Origin: Bedellia somnulentella
Taxonomy: Eukaryota > Arthropoda > Insecta > Lepidoptera > Bedelliidae
Assembly: GCA_963576735.1 (NCBI GenBank)
Contig: OY755170.1
Span: forward strand, 25,280,875 to 25,344,874
Reading direction: 5' to 3'
Length of the DNA stretch: 64,000 nucleotides
Shown here: piece after piece, positions 12,384 to 24,299 of the stretch
How the letters are laid out: each line of letters begins with the position of its first letter
Numbering within the stretch: position 1 is the stretch's first letter
The notes under the pieces: generated by a model
Seen by the model: the letters and a program-made list of their open reading frames with translations, nothing else
Told to the model about the DNA's origin: nothing
Database searches by the model: none
Made by a program: the position numbers and the translations under genes

Positions 12384-13204
12384 GTGAGTATATTTTATAC
12401 TTTAAAATATTAGGTCATTTATTTATTGTCTGTTGTCCATATTGGTGAAATAAAATTTATTGGATTGTATGATGTGTAAACCAATCAGCCTTCACTTCAA
12501 AACTTCTAGATAATTTATTGCTAGTTAGTGCTTCACATAGAAAGAGATGGGATACTGTTTTTGATATCTGAATTTAAATGACATATATATAATATTTTAT
12601 TCAGGTTCATGATAGAATCTGTTATACGAGCCGAAACATTGATTATTTTTGTTAGATATAATATTAACATTAGACATGCTGGCAACGAAAAGAAAGTCTC
12701 TAATAGTTGTTGTGTGTTGTTGAAAGTTTTCTAATATTTGTTCAACTGAAAAACTGGCCCGAAATTATGATGTGCCATATAATCCCCCTAAGGCCTAGTT
12801 TCTTTAGTTGCCTCGTACCTCAAAATAAGTCAACAGCACTTAGCAACTGATTAACTAGAAACAAATTAACCGTTAGCTTAAGGATTTAAATATTTATGCA
12901 TGCTAAGCTCCTAAGCCTTACGGACTTAGTTAATTCCAAGACGTGGCCGTCCTACCTTCCGAGGATTACTAATCTCGTATAGTTAATAAGTTCACGTATA
13001 CATGCCAGAAATTCTAATCGGGTTAATCAGAATGATTTTTTTTAAAATATCTGTTTCTCCTTGGCTATGAAACATAACATCATCAATTGGTCTATTATAT
13101 TCTATACAGCAAAATAAAGTAGGAGTGTCTGTAATATTATAACTTTGGTTTTTACTAAATGCTTCTCAACTTATTTAAACAATCTTAAACGATCTTTTTA
13201 AGTT
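12384..13204. other. Formin intron 1, first part: nothing recognised
   Basis: AT-rich intronic sequence with no exon-like or repeat-like block that I could identify. Confidence 0.5.
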
Positions 13205-13370
13205 ATTTTTGGACGATGTGGTTGGAGACCCATCACCAAGAACCTTTACTTTACAATATTTTCCTTACTTAAATAACATAAAGGGCTGAGAAATTTCATA
13301 ATCTGACGCTCCGGCTAAGGGTAGTCAGGGATTTATAGCCGTGAGTGAGTATTTTTATGTATGTTTAAAC
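13205..13370 (+). mobile_element. ATGT-tail short element, 5'-truncated
   Basis: GACGATGTGGTTGGAGACCC through GGGATTTATAGCCGTGAG; the first third is absent. Confidence 0.75.
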
Positions 13371-14857
13371 GAAACAAATTTGATCTGTGAATGTATCTTG
13401 TTCCGACTAATCTCTGAAACAGCTGTACTGATTTAGATTCAACTTTCACTGGCATATATAAGTCATTAATTTTATTTAAATTTATAATTAATATAATTAA
13501 AAAGCTTACTACCTGTGTGCATATGAATCTGAGGCGGATTACAAGAAAAAGGTTGAACCCTTGCCATTATATATCTATTTGGATAGTTACAGCTTCAGAA
13601 TACTGGTATATATCCTATATAATGTATCTTCCTGTCCTAATGAGGCGCATGAGAGGTCTGAATTATAGCGGTTAATGGCTCATATGGTTAGATACCTTTC
13701 TGTGAACTGTGATCGTTTTTTTTAAAAAACAATGTAAATCTTATCTAACAAGGGCTGGTCGACAATTCCCACAAAGGGTTACGACTGCTAAAACAGGTAC
13801 TTAAACTAATATAATATCTGTGTTATCTATATATTGTGACAGGAAATTAAGGATCTTTAAGTCAATGTTTGCAAATGCATGAATGGCCATGTTTGAGGTG
13901 GTTTTACCTGACTGTGTCTGGTGGGATTTTGTAAGTAAATTAAGGACCACACAGCGAACTCGTGGTAAGACCTTTTTCAACTATATTTCTTTATCTTTCA
14001 AGTTCTTTGGTTTATGACACAAGTTCACATGGAGTCGTTCTTTATCGTGTAATGTCGATTTGTATTAGAACTATGTATGTATACACCATCTATTTCCACT
14101 GCTGACCAATTTATTTATTTTTTTATACCAAAAAACATAATAATTACAGGCATAACCTAATGCGAAAACATTTTAAATTTTAACAAATTAAATTTATGAT
14201 ACAATCTTACTAATATTTTAATTAATATTTTTAATGAAAAGTAAGTAAAGAAAAGTATTCCGTAATCTAGCTATTCGTTTTTAGGATTTTAATCGCAGCT
14301 GATAGAAAATGTCTAAACACATGTTAACTTGCATAGAGACATACTCTCTAAATGCATCAATTTTGTCCCTGCTGTGTTGTGCATTCGTTTGAAAACGTCT
14401 AAAATGGTTTCGCCAGTACGCACATCCAGACAAAAATGTTACTTTCAAAAAGTTTTGTACACCAGATGACAAAATCATGATTCATGACTATCAGCAGAAA
14501 GGGAATTTTCTCTCCCTTTAGCTATAAAGTAAAATAGAGGCTAATGGGGTTACGAGTTGGTAATTGTAATATTTAAGAATAAATGACGAAAAGGAAAAGC
14601 TTATTCCGATTGAATATGCTTGGGCTTTAGTCCAGGTATTGCGTATTAGAATGGAATGTACTTACGGCAATTATTGTCTGAACCCACCTACAGGGTATTT
14701 TTAGTCACCGACGCAGCCAAAGGTGTTCTGGATATATTTTGACACGAATGCGTTCATTCTGGGTCAAATAATATTAAACATTGCATCACGTGTCATTTTC
14801 TTGATGACATAGTGGTGTAGGCAGATGTATTTGATTGTACTGGAATGGTAATTGTAT
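13371..14857. other. Formin intron 1, middle part: nothing recognised
   Basis: AT-rich, no coding exon. Small tRNA-SINE-like words occur but no full copy until 14858. Confidence 0.45.
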
Positions 14858-15005
14858 TTGGCAGAGGTACCGATACTTTTGAACATCACGTGACATTGTC
14901 ACCTAGTGTTCAGAGTACCCTCGTATTGTTTGGACAGTGTGTACGTTATAGGGGGCAGGCCTTTCGCCGTTTTGTACGAATACACTGTGACATGACTAAG
15001 TAAAA
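14858..15005 (-). mobile_element. tRNA-headed SINE family A, 3' part
   Basis: Antisense of the family body: ACATCACGTGACATTGTCAC, GGGGGCAGGCCTTTCGCCG and TGACATGACTAAGT. Head and tail missing. Confidence 0.7.
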
Positions 15006-15514
15006 TAATCAGAATCCTTGCCGCGTGGAAAAGGATTTTAAGAGCATATAAATTTCCATTGTTGGATAAGTTACGAAAATAATCCAATTGAAGCGAATCC
15101 AGCTTCGAATGTATAAGTAGCATCAATATTGTGCGTTTTTTACAGTTTGAGTGAACAGTCATGGTTTATATACAACTTGGAGAAGGCTGGTTCTATAATA
15201 TAATATAATATCTACTTATTCTACTTCACGCTAATTATAATAACTTTCAATAAATTAGAAAACAATATAAATACAATATTACAAAATCAAACCACCCATG
15301 ATAAAAGAGAACCTACAAGTGCCAGCCTCGTAAGGGAGGACGTAGTGTTGTTTAACAACCTTCAAAGTTATTTGTATGTATCTAATACTGCAGGTAAGAT
15401 TATAAATATTATGGGCTAGGTATACAAAATTCCGGGTTTATTCAATCATGATGTAACATGTTAATTTGGTCTAGAAAGATCACTATTTTTTCTCTACAAT
15501 TCTAGAGTCTAGAT

Positions 15515-15633
15515 ATATACATACATACATATACTCACGCCATTAGTTCCCATTGGGGTAGGCAGAGACTATCTATCGCCACTTCGTACGATCCTGACAA
15601 ACCTTTCTAGCTTCGTATGTATGTATGTACATG
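15515..15633 (-). mobile_element. RTE-like LINE 3' fragment between inverted flanks
   Basis: Antisense LINE end (CACGCCATTAGTTCCCATTG). The flanks are themselves inverted: ATTCTAGAGTCTAG before and CTAGACTCTAGAAT after, and both edges carry ATGT repeats in opposite sense. Confidence 0.7.
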
Positions 15634-15811
15634 ATAACTAGACTCTAGAATTAATCATTATCCTTTAATAATGTGGGAACAATATTTTGCACTCCCTACA
15701 TAATGAGATTTAATATTTATATTCAGATCAAATTTTGTAGAATCGTATTAATGTTCGAACACACGTAAATATGGAGGAATATGAATAATATAGTAAAGAT
15801 TTACGTATCTC

Positions 15812-16140
15812 TGCCCGGCTAGTACGAGCTGTGTTTAAACTAGTTATAGCGTGGGATAAAGCGGCCATCGCTTACGCACTTAGTTAGAATCGTATACTGC
15901 CTTCTCATTCTAACCGTTATCGTGTCGATAAAATAGCGCTCGTGCTTGCTCTTCTGTATTGAAAATACTCGTATGCATACAAAATAGTCATATATTCCTG
16001 AACGGCAAGCACGAGCACTATTTTATCGACACGATAACGGTTAGAATGAGATGGCAGTATACGATACTAAGTAAGTGCGTAAGAGATGGCTGCTTTATCC
16101 CACGCGATAACAAGTAACACGGCTCGTACTAGCCGGGGTG
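15812..16140. mobile_element. Foldback element 1, full copy (CCCGGCTAGTACGAGC family)
   Basis: Left arm from CCCGGCTAGTACGAGC through GCGTGGGATAAAGC, ACCGTTATCGTGTCGAT and GCTCGTGCTTGC; right arm is the reverse complement ending GCTCGTACTAGCCGGG. Arms about 145 bp, spacer about 40 bp. No coding capacity. Half copies occur at 36448, 42952 and 50168. Confidence 0.85.
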
Positions 16141-16773
16141 AAGTGTGTTAAACAACCTTTTCAATAAATTTAAAACGAATGTATGATATATAGTAAATTT
16201 GTTTTTTCTTGTACTTCCTTATATATACATTGATACATTTTATTTATTTTATAATTACGGAAAACTCACAGCTAGTAATAGTGAAATAGTAACTGAAAAG
16301 TATAACTAGAAGCCAGCTATCAGTTTTCACTGACACAAAATTTAATAATTAAAAAAACACAAGATTGCACAGTCATAATTATGCTAACAATAGTTTTTTT
16401 TTTGTAATTAATCAAGACATACAATAAGATGTACGTTTAATAAAAAAACTAAATGTTTAACTATACATATTATCTATATCTACTAATAATCTAATACTTT
16501 TATCTACTCTTCAGTTACTTTCACAAAATACGATTACGCTTACATCAGTCCTATTCCAATGACTCAATCGTTAACCGGATATAATAAAACGGTTGAGGAA
16601 TATTGTAGTTTCCGAAAATAGACTCTGAACTCATTCCTCATTAAAGTAATCAACAACACCGAAGTTCTAATTTAGAAATGGCCGACATTCATTTATAAAT
16701 AGGGTATTTGATTCAATAAAACTGCAACACATTTAAACTTCGTACTCTGTTTATTTATAAAGTACTAGAGTAG

Positions 16774-17142
16774 AGGTCGATATTAAAAAGATGATATTGT
16801 TAAAAGATAGAAAAAGGAATGTTTAGATGGTTAGAGCTGAGCACATAGAGAGGATGGATGATAGTAAATTGGTGAAAAGTATCTATAATGCCAATTTGGA
16901 AGGTAATGTAATTAGAGGACGACTTCAGAGGACTCATATGGTACTTGGTCTGAGAATCTGCTCAAAAAGGCAGGTGTTTGAAGTATGAAAAATAAAAGAG
17001 CATGTGTGAAAAGATTGATGGATGTGAACGAAGCTAGACAGGTTTGCCAGGATACAATAGTATAAACAACATAAAGTACAAAGTGGCGATCGATAGTCTC
17101 TGTCTGCCCCAATGGGAACTAACGGTGTGAGTATGTATGTAT
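16774..17142 (+). mobile_element. RTE-like LINE, 5'-truncated, 12-bp target duplication
   Basis: GTACTAGAGTAG stands at 16762-16773 and 17143-17154. Content is the LINE C-terminal coding part and tail with stops and small indels, including a short insertion near 17057. Confidence 0.88.
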
Positions 17143-17431
17143 GTACTAGAGTAGACGACCTCTCGATAATTTCTTTCTCGGTTATCGAATTTCGAGTAAA
17201 TTTTCCTTGTTTATTTCAGTATTCTCTTAATTTATCACCTAATTTCAAAGATATAATCAATCGTCGTATAACACACGTAAGCTATTAGCAAATAACTGGC
17301 TTACCCAAAGACCTCACTTACAGGCTGAAATAACGAACTAAGCTTATTTTATAACATAAATGTACTATTAGGATACTATCACTGCCACGCACTGGGTCAA
17401 GTAAGGAGGTGGTTTTCTTACGAGACATTGC

Positions 17432-17665
17432 ATCATATGAATAGCTCAGTGGGCAGAACACCGCATACCGTGCAGACGACGAGTGTTCTAATCCCGAGTC
17501 GGGCCTACACCAATTAGTGTTTTCTAGACACATATGCGTGGTAACATGTGTACTCTGAACCAGGTGACAATACCACGTGATGTTCAGAACTATAGTACCT
17601 TTGCCACCCCTTCGAGGATATTAGGCGTGAACATTTGTGTTTGAGTTTGAGTTGAGTCACTGCAT
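17432..17665 (+). mobile_element. tRNA-headed SINE family A
   Basis: tRNA-like head with an A-box-like ATAGCTCAGTGGGCAGAAC and a B-box-like GTGTTCTAATCCCGAGTC, then CCTACACCAATT, the TCACGTGA-type body and the GGCGTGAACATTTGTG 3' end. Confidence 0.85.
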
Positions 17666-18918
17666 CAAAGGTGTCTAGACCAGCGGAAGCAAATCCTTAA
17701 AAAAAACTGTGTCGTGGGCATAGCCTCCTAAAAATATCTTGGTTTAAGATATGAATTCTTGGTGTCATGTATCATGAACCTATCAGCTTAAGCCTAATGG
17801 ATCATAAAAGTGTTTGGTCGTAGGTCGATTAGGGTTATGGGCATGCCCATCCTGCTCATATGGCTGGATCCGCTTGAGACCCGCCTCACTAAACATTCCA
17901 GATGCACAGGTGTAGCCAGGAAACCTTAAACAGCATTCTAAAAATCGATTGGATACGTAGAGCATTAAAAGCCGTCTATGAGTTTGAAAACTATCATATT
18001 CCTGAATTTGTTAACATACAACCAGCTTAAAATTTGACGTTACTATTAACGTATGATCTTAACGAGATTTATCTGACAAATCTTCGCGCAAGCATATTTG
18101 CACGAACTGAGAATGCTCTACAAATGTACGATATGATATCTATACTTACTAAAAATACCAACAATATGTGTTCGTTAAGGGCTGACTTTACATCATGGGT
18201 TGCGCTGGCCCAACTCGAAGTCTTCCAGACTTTTCTTTTTACACGAAATCCCAAATCATTTCTCACTTGATGAGAGAGACCAGTCTCTTTTGCTAATGTC
18301 TGGAACGTCGCAAGAGTTGAGACTGGGGGAAAATAAAATTACAAATATCGTTTTATGAAATACTAAACTTTCTAAATTTCTAAACTCAAGTATATTCTGA
18401 TCGACAGTTGTCACAGAATGCTATAATGATAATCACCAATTAAAGTAACCTAATACCAAGTAATACACAGTACTATTTTTAGGCATCAAAGCAATGTTCG
18501 TAACAATTACACGTAAAGTAATGATTCATATTCAATAGCGTAGAATATACTTGTAATTATTCATACACACATGCAGACTCAAAATATATCTGTGAAAGAA
18601 GGGATCTAATTCCATTGCTCCAGTTTCTTGTACCTTACCGCCATTTTGGCTCATTGCCAACTTACATTTAGGATAGACTCAAAACAATAGCCCAACACGT
18701 TTACCTCATAACGTTCTATTTAATATTCTTATGGGAATAGTTTAATGGCTATTATATTAAAACTATCAGGCTGTAAAATTGCAATTGTAAAAATGTGTGT
18801 ATTTTTCAACTAGACACTGGCTGAAAATCCGCGCCGTTGTCCACATATGCGACAATAGCAAAATAACAAGGCTATTGGTACCTTTTCGCCAAATGAGGGT
18901 ACATCATGTTACAGATAA
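17666..18918. other. Formin intron 1: nothing firmly recognised
   Basis: No exon found. The stretch 17780-17960 looks like decayed repeat coding sequence on the minus strand but could not be assigned. Confidence 0.4.
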
Positions 18919-19426
18919 AGCGGTTATTACATTACGCAATATTCAGACAGTCTAACTTAGATTGAGCATGGTGTAATAAGAGTTAGCAAGTTAGCCTGTC
19001 TAATTAGAGCGACCGAATGGGTTCGGCCGTGCTTACTTGCTTGCTTGCTGAATACCGCGTAGTGTAATATGATTTAGCACGCTAGACTGTTCATTCATCG
19101 CGCGGCAGCCGCAGAGCGAAGGCGTGCGTGACATGTGTTTTGCTGTGGCGGGGCGTGTACAATGGCTTGTTCAAAGGAAAAAGAAGTGCTTTTTAATGTT
19201 CTCGATTTGTATCGAGACATGCCATATTTATGGCAGAAAATTCATAAAGATTATTCCAATCAAACACTTCGTACTTAAGCGGTTATGACAACCGCCACCG
19301 GCTACGTACGCTTTGAAAATGAGTTAGCATGCGGTATTCAGCACAGTCTAATAGCGAGCTTGTCTAGTTAGACTTTAAGACAGTCTTACTAAGACTGTCT
19401 GAATATTGCGTAATGTAATAACCGCT
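18919..19426. mobile_element. PIF/Harbinger-like non-autonomous element, 508 bp
   Basis: Terminal inverted repeats of about 35 bp are essentially perfect (AGCGGTTATTACATTACGCA at the left edge, its complement at the right) and flanked by TAA on both sides (18916-18918, 19427-19429), the target preference of PIF/Harbinger. It carries a MADF-like coding stub (19162-19278) and an internal copy of the terminal word TAAGCGGTTAT at 19277. Confidence 0.88.
19162..19278 (+). pseudogene. MADF-domain start fragment inside the Harbinger-like element
   Basis: 38 residues from ATG 19162 to TAA 19276. The part VLFNVLDLYRDMPYLWQKI then HKDYSNQTL fits the first two helices of a MADF (Adf-1/Myb-SANT-like) domain, whose usual pattern is a leading acidic/hydrophobic helix, a conserved LW and a YxN. 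Autonomous Harbinger elements encode a Myb/MADF DNA-binding partner beside the transposase, so this is probably a remnant of that gene. It stops before the third helix. Family assignment is by eye. Confidence 0.65.
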
Positions 19427-19970
19427 TAAGGGTTTATTACACTTAATTAAGTAATGTGTGGTACCTAATTTTAAGTTTTCAGTTTTGTGCTTAATATTTT
19501 TTATGTATTGTTTATATCCTCAAGAGAAGAATATAGTATTTCCTTTTTTATTTTTGTTCGGTTTCCGTAAACATCAAATAAAACATTAATGAAAAATTAA
19601 ATAAAACGTCAACTACTGTTGACTTATACTACTTTATATACATATTTATTATATTACTTTGACCGTAGCTGAATGTGCTATGCTGTGGTCATGTGTATAC
19701 ATAAACAGCGCAGCCGTGGATTGTTAGTAGTATTAGAAATAGTATATTTCCGAAAAGATGGCAGTGCTTCCAATACTTCTTTATGTCACGTAGCATTACT
19801 TTACCACGATTTTTTTAACCTCCAATAATTTCTTGTAACGTGTTGCCACTGAAGAGGGAAAAGGTTTAGTTCACTAGTAAAAGATCCACTTTGTAGCATT
19901 AGGGATCTTTGAAGTTGGAAGGAATACTAAAAGAAAGATGTTTTGTTTTTTTGTTTGACATCGTAGTGAT

Positions 19971-20086
19971 TGCTGTGCAGTATCGGCTTTGAAAATCAGT
20001 AACCCATTTCTTTTCATAAATTGCAGTTTTGGGTATTGGTGCATTTGAAATGATTGTGGGTCGATGCAGTTGGAGACATATACCTA
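19971..20086 (+). mobile_element. ATGT-tail short element, degenerate 5' half
   Basis: TGCTGTGCAGTATCGGCTTTG through GTCGATGCAGTTGGAGAC, many differences, 3' half absent. Confidence 0.55.
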
Positions 20087-20129
20087 ATACTATACTATAT
20101 AACCTCGCAGCTTTAGTATTATTTTGTTT

Positions 20130-20331
20130 TGTTTAATTTTATTATGATCTCTGATTTTTCTATTATTTTGTTTTCTTTTTCACTGTACATGGTTTTTAAT
20201 TTTTACTTTTAAATGCTTTTGTTTTATTTAATAAATTTTTTTAGTGTTATTTTTAAGTTTTATTATTTTTGTGTTGCATTTAATTTGTGCCGTATTTAGG
20301 GCGAATAAACTTTATTCTTCTTCTTCTATAA
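20130..20331 (+). mobile_element. LINE 3' tail, unassigned
   Basis: T-rich run ending GCGAATAAACTTTATTCTTC with a CTT repeat, the look of a jockey/CR1-group 3' end. No coding part. Confidence 0.4.
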
Positions 20332-21341
20332 ATAATTTTATTTTAGACTTAAAATAGATGGCGGATTTCACGCCATAACACTCATAAATCATGCATATCT
20401 TTCAGCTAGTTCGTTAGGCAGTTAAAAAGAATCTGGGATACAGTCTATGAATCAGAATGTGTCACTAGCTGAGTTCAGTAACCGTGTCTTATACATTGTC
20501 TTTTAACTTCCTGCCCCATTTTGAGCTAGGAGCAGCATTATAAAACCTAAGGCCGTGTGTGATCGGAACTGTTCAACATCCGGCTTAGCTGTTAAGTCAT
20601 CAACTTTAAGAATAAAATAGAATAGAAATCACTTTATTAAACATCAAAAAAGGACATACACAAAGGACATAATTCAATAACAAAAGTACAATTGGCGGTC
20701 TCATCACTAAATGAAGATTCTTCCAGATAACCTTTTGGAAGCTGAGTAGGTAAACTATGGCCGAGTAACGAATGGGTGATGTTGTCTTTTCGACAATCTC
20801 GACCATTGATCGTACGCCGAAAGTCCGAGAAAGATATAATTTTATTTTAGACTTAAAATAGATGGCGGATTTCACGCCATAACACTCATAAATCATGCAT
20901 ATCTTTCAGCTAGTTCGTTAGGCAGTTAAAAAGAATCTGGGATACAGTCTATGAATCAGAATGTGTCACTAGCTGAGTTCAGTAACCGTGTCTTATACAT
21001 TGTCTTTTAACTTCCTGCCCCATTTTGAGCTAGGAGTAGCATTATAAAACCTAAGGCCGTGTGTGATCGGAACTGTTCAACATCCGGCTTAGCTGTTAAG
21101 TCATCAACTTTAAGAATAAAATAGAATAGAAATCACTTTATTAAACATCAAAAAAGGACATACACAAAGGACATAATTCAATAACAAAAGTACAATTGGC
21201 GGTCTCATCACTAAATGAAGATTCTTCCAGATAACCTTTTGGAAGCTGAGTAGGTAAACTATGGCCGAATAACGAATGGGTGATGTTGTCTTTTCGACAA
21301 TCTCGACCATTGATCGTACGCCGAAAGTCCGAGAAAGATAT
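20332..21341. repeat. Recent tandem duplication, two 505-bp units
   Basis: Units 20332-20836 and 20837-21341 differ at only two positions that I could find (GAGCAGC/GAGTAGC and GCCGAGTAA/GCCGAATAA). The unit contains what looks like an antisense LINE 3' tail (AATAGAAATCACTTTATTAA). Matching minus-strand frames in both units are simply duplicated and show no protein features. Confidence 0.95.
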
Positions 21342-22036
21342 AGTAAGATTTTCTAAGATGAATTTCGTTTTAAATACTAAGTCATAAAATCAAAGATTTC
21401 GGGGTTCGTTGCATCTACTAAACACTTAAAACGTCACGAGAGCCTTAGTAATGTTTTTTGACTAATCAAACATCGGCAAGCTCACTAACTTTAAAATTTA
21501 ATACACATTTTTATAAATACTCATTGATAATGGCTTGTAATAAGTTAGAAATAATACCATATTTCTTGAAATTCCCATATATTCCTTGCTGATTTCGAAG
21601 CAGCTTATCCTATAGACCACTATTTTATTATCATAATCAACTATTTAACGTGAACTGCAAAAAATAAAACTAAAATATACTAAGCGCCATCTGTTCAAGT
21701 ATGCGCAAACTATTTCACAATTCATTAGCCAAGTAGCATGCATGTTTGTAATAGTTTCATTGTACTCTAGAAGATGTCACTAGCAACAAAATAATTTAAA
21801 TTGGCGCAGGTTGAATCTACATTTAAATTACAAGAAATTGTAGGCAGCATCATACTTTCATTTGAAGTAAAATATATTTTTTATTATTTATAAATTTTTT
21901 AAACTGCCGCTTTTATGCCCCCTAGATAATAATCATGGACGCTTGCTTGGGTCGGGTACAGTGTTTAAATTAAATTCCTTGTCTCGATAAAAAGAAATGG
22001 TATTCGCGACCAATAATTTATGGCTAACTGGTGTAA
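21342..22036. other. Formin intron 1: nothing recognised
   Basis: AT-rich; a GCGCCATCTG word near 21686 recurs in insect non-coding DNA but no element could be bounded. Confidence 0.45.
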
Positions 22037-22110
22037 TGTATATATACGTATACTCACGCTATTAGTTCAGTTTTGGGGTAGGCAGACACTATCGATCGCA
22101 ACTTATATCG
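22037..22110 (-). mobile_element. RTE-like LINE 3' fragment
   Basis: Antisense tail and end: GTATACTCACGCTATTAG and GGGTAGGCAGACACTATCG. Confidence 0.7.
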
Positions 22111-22607
22111 AAAATATACAATTCTGCGCAGTCTTATAAAATATTGTAAATAAACCCAAATAATAAACTGACGCCAATACAATAAAGCCTATAGTTTTGA
22201 GTTAGAGTAAAAAACCACTTGACGACATTTAATTAAGGGTAGTCCATTATTGTAAGTCATATGTGTAATTTTAAAATACAAATATAATTTAGCCCATATA
22301 TATTTATTATGGAAGGAATTAAAGGCCGCGTTTTAGAATTTTAAACTAAAAGTGATAAACATAATAAACGTTCACGCCGCTAAAAGTGATAAGATTATTA
22401 TTCTTATTATTTATTTACTACAAACCCCACTCATCAACAAAAACAAGTCACGTGATGATCAGATGTGTTAGTACCTCAAGCATCCTTTCGGAGGTACACG
22501 CCCAGAACATTAGGTTTAATAACAGTGAGACTAATACAATTCAAAATGACTGACTAGAATAATTTTTTCCTCTGCTGTGATAGTAATTACAGTTATATTT
22601 GTTCCAG

Positions 22608-22717
22608 TTGGATGACGTAGCTCTTCAAGTATTCAAAGATGGTGATTATGGTCCGTATCTGGATCTTGATTCTACTTTGGGTGAACAAGAGGAAGAGCTG
22701 GAGGGGCTGCAGGAAAA
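22608..22717 (+). CDS. Fhos: Formin FHOD exon 2
   Basis: Acceptor TTCCAG, donor GTAAGT, phase 0 to 2. Encodes 36 residues beginning LDDVALQVFKDG and ending in the acidic EEELEGLQEK, matching the end of the FHOD GTPase-binding domain. It is skipped in the predicted short isoform, whose start exon at 26785 ends in the same phase and even the same last bases (GAA AA). Confidence 0.93.
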
Positions 22718-23019
22718 GTAAGTATTTTTAAGTTACATCTTAGCATTGTAATGTAGTAATAATAAAATTAGTGTAATGTCGGAATTTGCTGGCGTCTAGT
22801 GAATAAAGCCATTGGACACATTTATTGTGACGCATCACGCCATGCATTCCGTATACGTATAGAAGAATCTGGAAAAAGAGAGAATAAGTGCTTGAAACGA
22901 CAAATAACAATAATTGTTTTTGGTGAAGATAACTTTAAAGCTGAGAGCGTTGGAAGAGTTAAAAAGCTAATCGCGTAAAAGACTTAAAACTAATTAAAAA
23001 GAAATCTTTTCTACTACAA

Positions 23020-23246
23020 CCCCATTTTTTCCGGTGGATGTACGTAAGGGGCTACTAACGGTATTGGGGCTTTTAAGGGATTATCGGGCGATGCGGTTGG
23101 CGACCCATCACCAACACCTTTATTTTCAAAACTTTTCCTTACTCAACTTTCCAAAAGTGGCTGAGGAATTTCCAATTCCTTAGCTCTGGCTACCCCTTCT
23201 AGGTAGGCTTTCTTCTTTATAGCCGTGAGTATATGTATGTATCTTA
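23020..23246 (+). mobile_element. ATGT-tail short element
   Basis: CCGGTGGATGTACGTAAGG through GCGATGCGGTTGGCGACCC and GCCGTGAGTATATGTATG; 5' end slightly short. Confidence 0.85.
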
Positions 23247-23844
23247 GCATCATCTTAGAAAATAATTTTAGGTTCCTTACATCTGGTGAAGATTTTATTC
23301 TTAGTACAGGTGATTGTATAGGAACTATGAAATTAAACCAGTTGGTTCTAGAAATATTCTGTCGATTTTTTTTTAAATTAACTTTATTTATATTGAATTC
23401 TGAAGTTGAAAAGGTAGGTTATGGGAAATCAACGTTTGTTGTGTTGGCTTATTTTAAATTTACTTTCTATCATAGCCCAAAAAATGGTTTGCCTCTTATC
23501 CCCGCATTTATGGCAAAGGTTAATTATTTCTTAACAAAGAGTAATATTTATTTACATTTTGTTGAGAGTGTCCGATTATGCCCAAGATAACGCTTAAATA
23601 AAAGCAATTATTAAGGTAATGGAAATCAGGAACTGCGCATTCAGACTATTTATGCTAGCTCCAATTACACTGGTCCTGTGGACATTTAGCCAATAAAATC
23701 CCCCTCTCGATTTGATAGCGCTAAACATTTCAATTGAAGAATGCGCTTATTGCGGAAGTAATGTAGGAATATCCTCATTCTGTGCTGCTACTAGTTTCGT
23801 ATTGTCTATCAGCGATCCCTAATAATTTAATGTTTTTTGACATG

Positions 23845-23910
23845 AATTCCTCATGTGGGGATTATTACTCATAAATAAATAAAAATAAATAAATAAATAA
23901 ATTTCTAATG
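23845..23910 (-). mobile_element. SINE family B tail fragment
   Basis: CCTCATGTGGGGATTATTAC followed by AATAAATAAATAAAT. Confidence 0.55.
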
Positions 23911-24043
23911 ACTGGAAAACACGCGAGGATTTTTTTTGTTATAGCTTGGAAAGTCTATGAAGACGCAATTTGACGGTTGCTCGTAACTCATTTAATCTTT
24001 AGCATTATTTTAACTTGACATAATTAACGAAATTAATTAATTG

Positions 24044-24290
24044 CTGTGTAGTGTCGGCTTAGAATAGCACTACCCCATTTCTTCCGGTGGGTGTACGTAA
24101 GAGGCGACTAACGGTATTGGGGCTTTTAAGGGATTTTTGGGCCATGCGGTTGGAGACCCATCACCAAACAACCTTTATTTCACCATCTTTTCCCCATGCA
24201 ACTTCCAAAGGTGGCTGAGGAATGTCTCATTCCCTAGCTCGGGCTACCCCTTCAAGGGATTTATAGCCGTGAGTATATGTATGTATGTTA
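24044..24290 (+). mobile_element. ATGT-tail short element, full length
   Basis: Near-consensus copy from GCTGTGTAGTGTCGGC to GTGAGTATATGTATG. The word ATAATTAACGA occurs just before and just after, a likely target duplication. Confidence 0.9.
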
Positions 24291-24299
24291 TGTATAATT

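Noticed and set aside
20606..21310. Two identical minus-strand frames (SMVEIVEKTTSPIRYSAIV)
   Set aside because: They are identical only because the 505-bp unit is duplicated; no protein family, start context or splice sites support coding.
23225..23590. 121-codon plus-strand frame
   Set aside because: Begins inside an ATGT-tail element and continues in AT-rich DNA with Phe/Leu/Lys-rich composition; no motif and no splice support.
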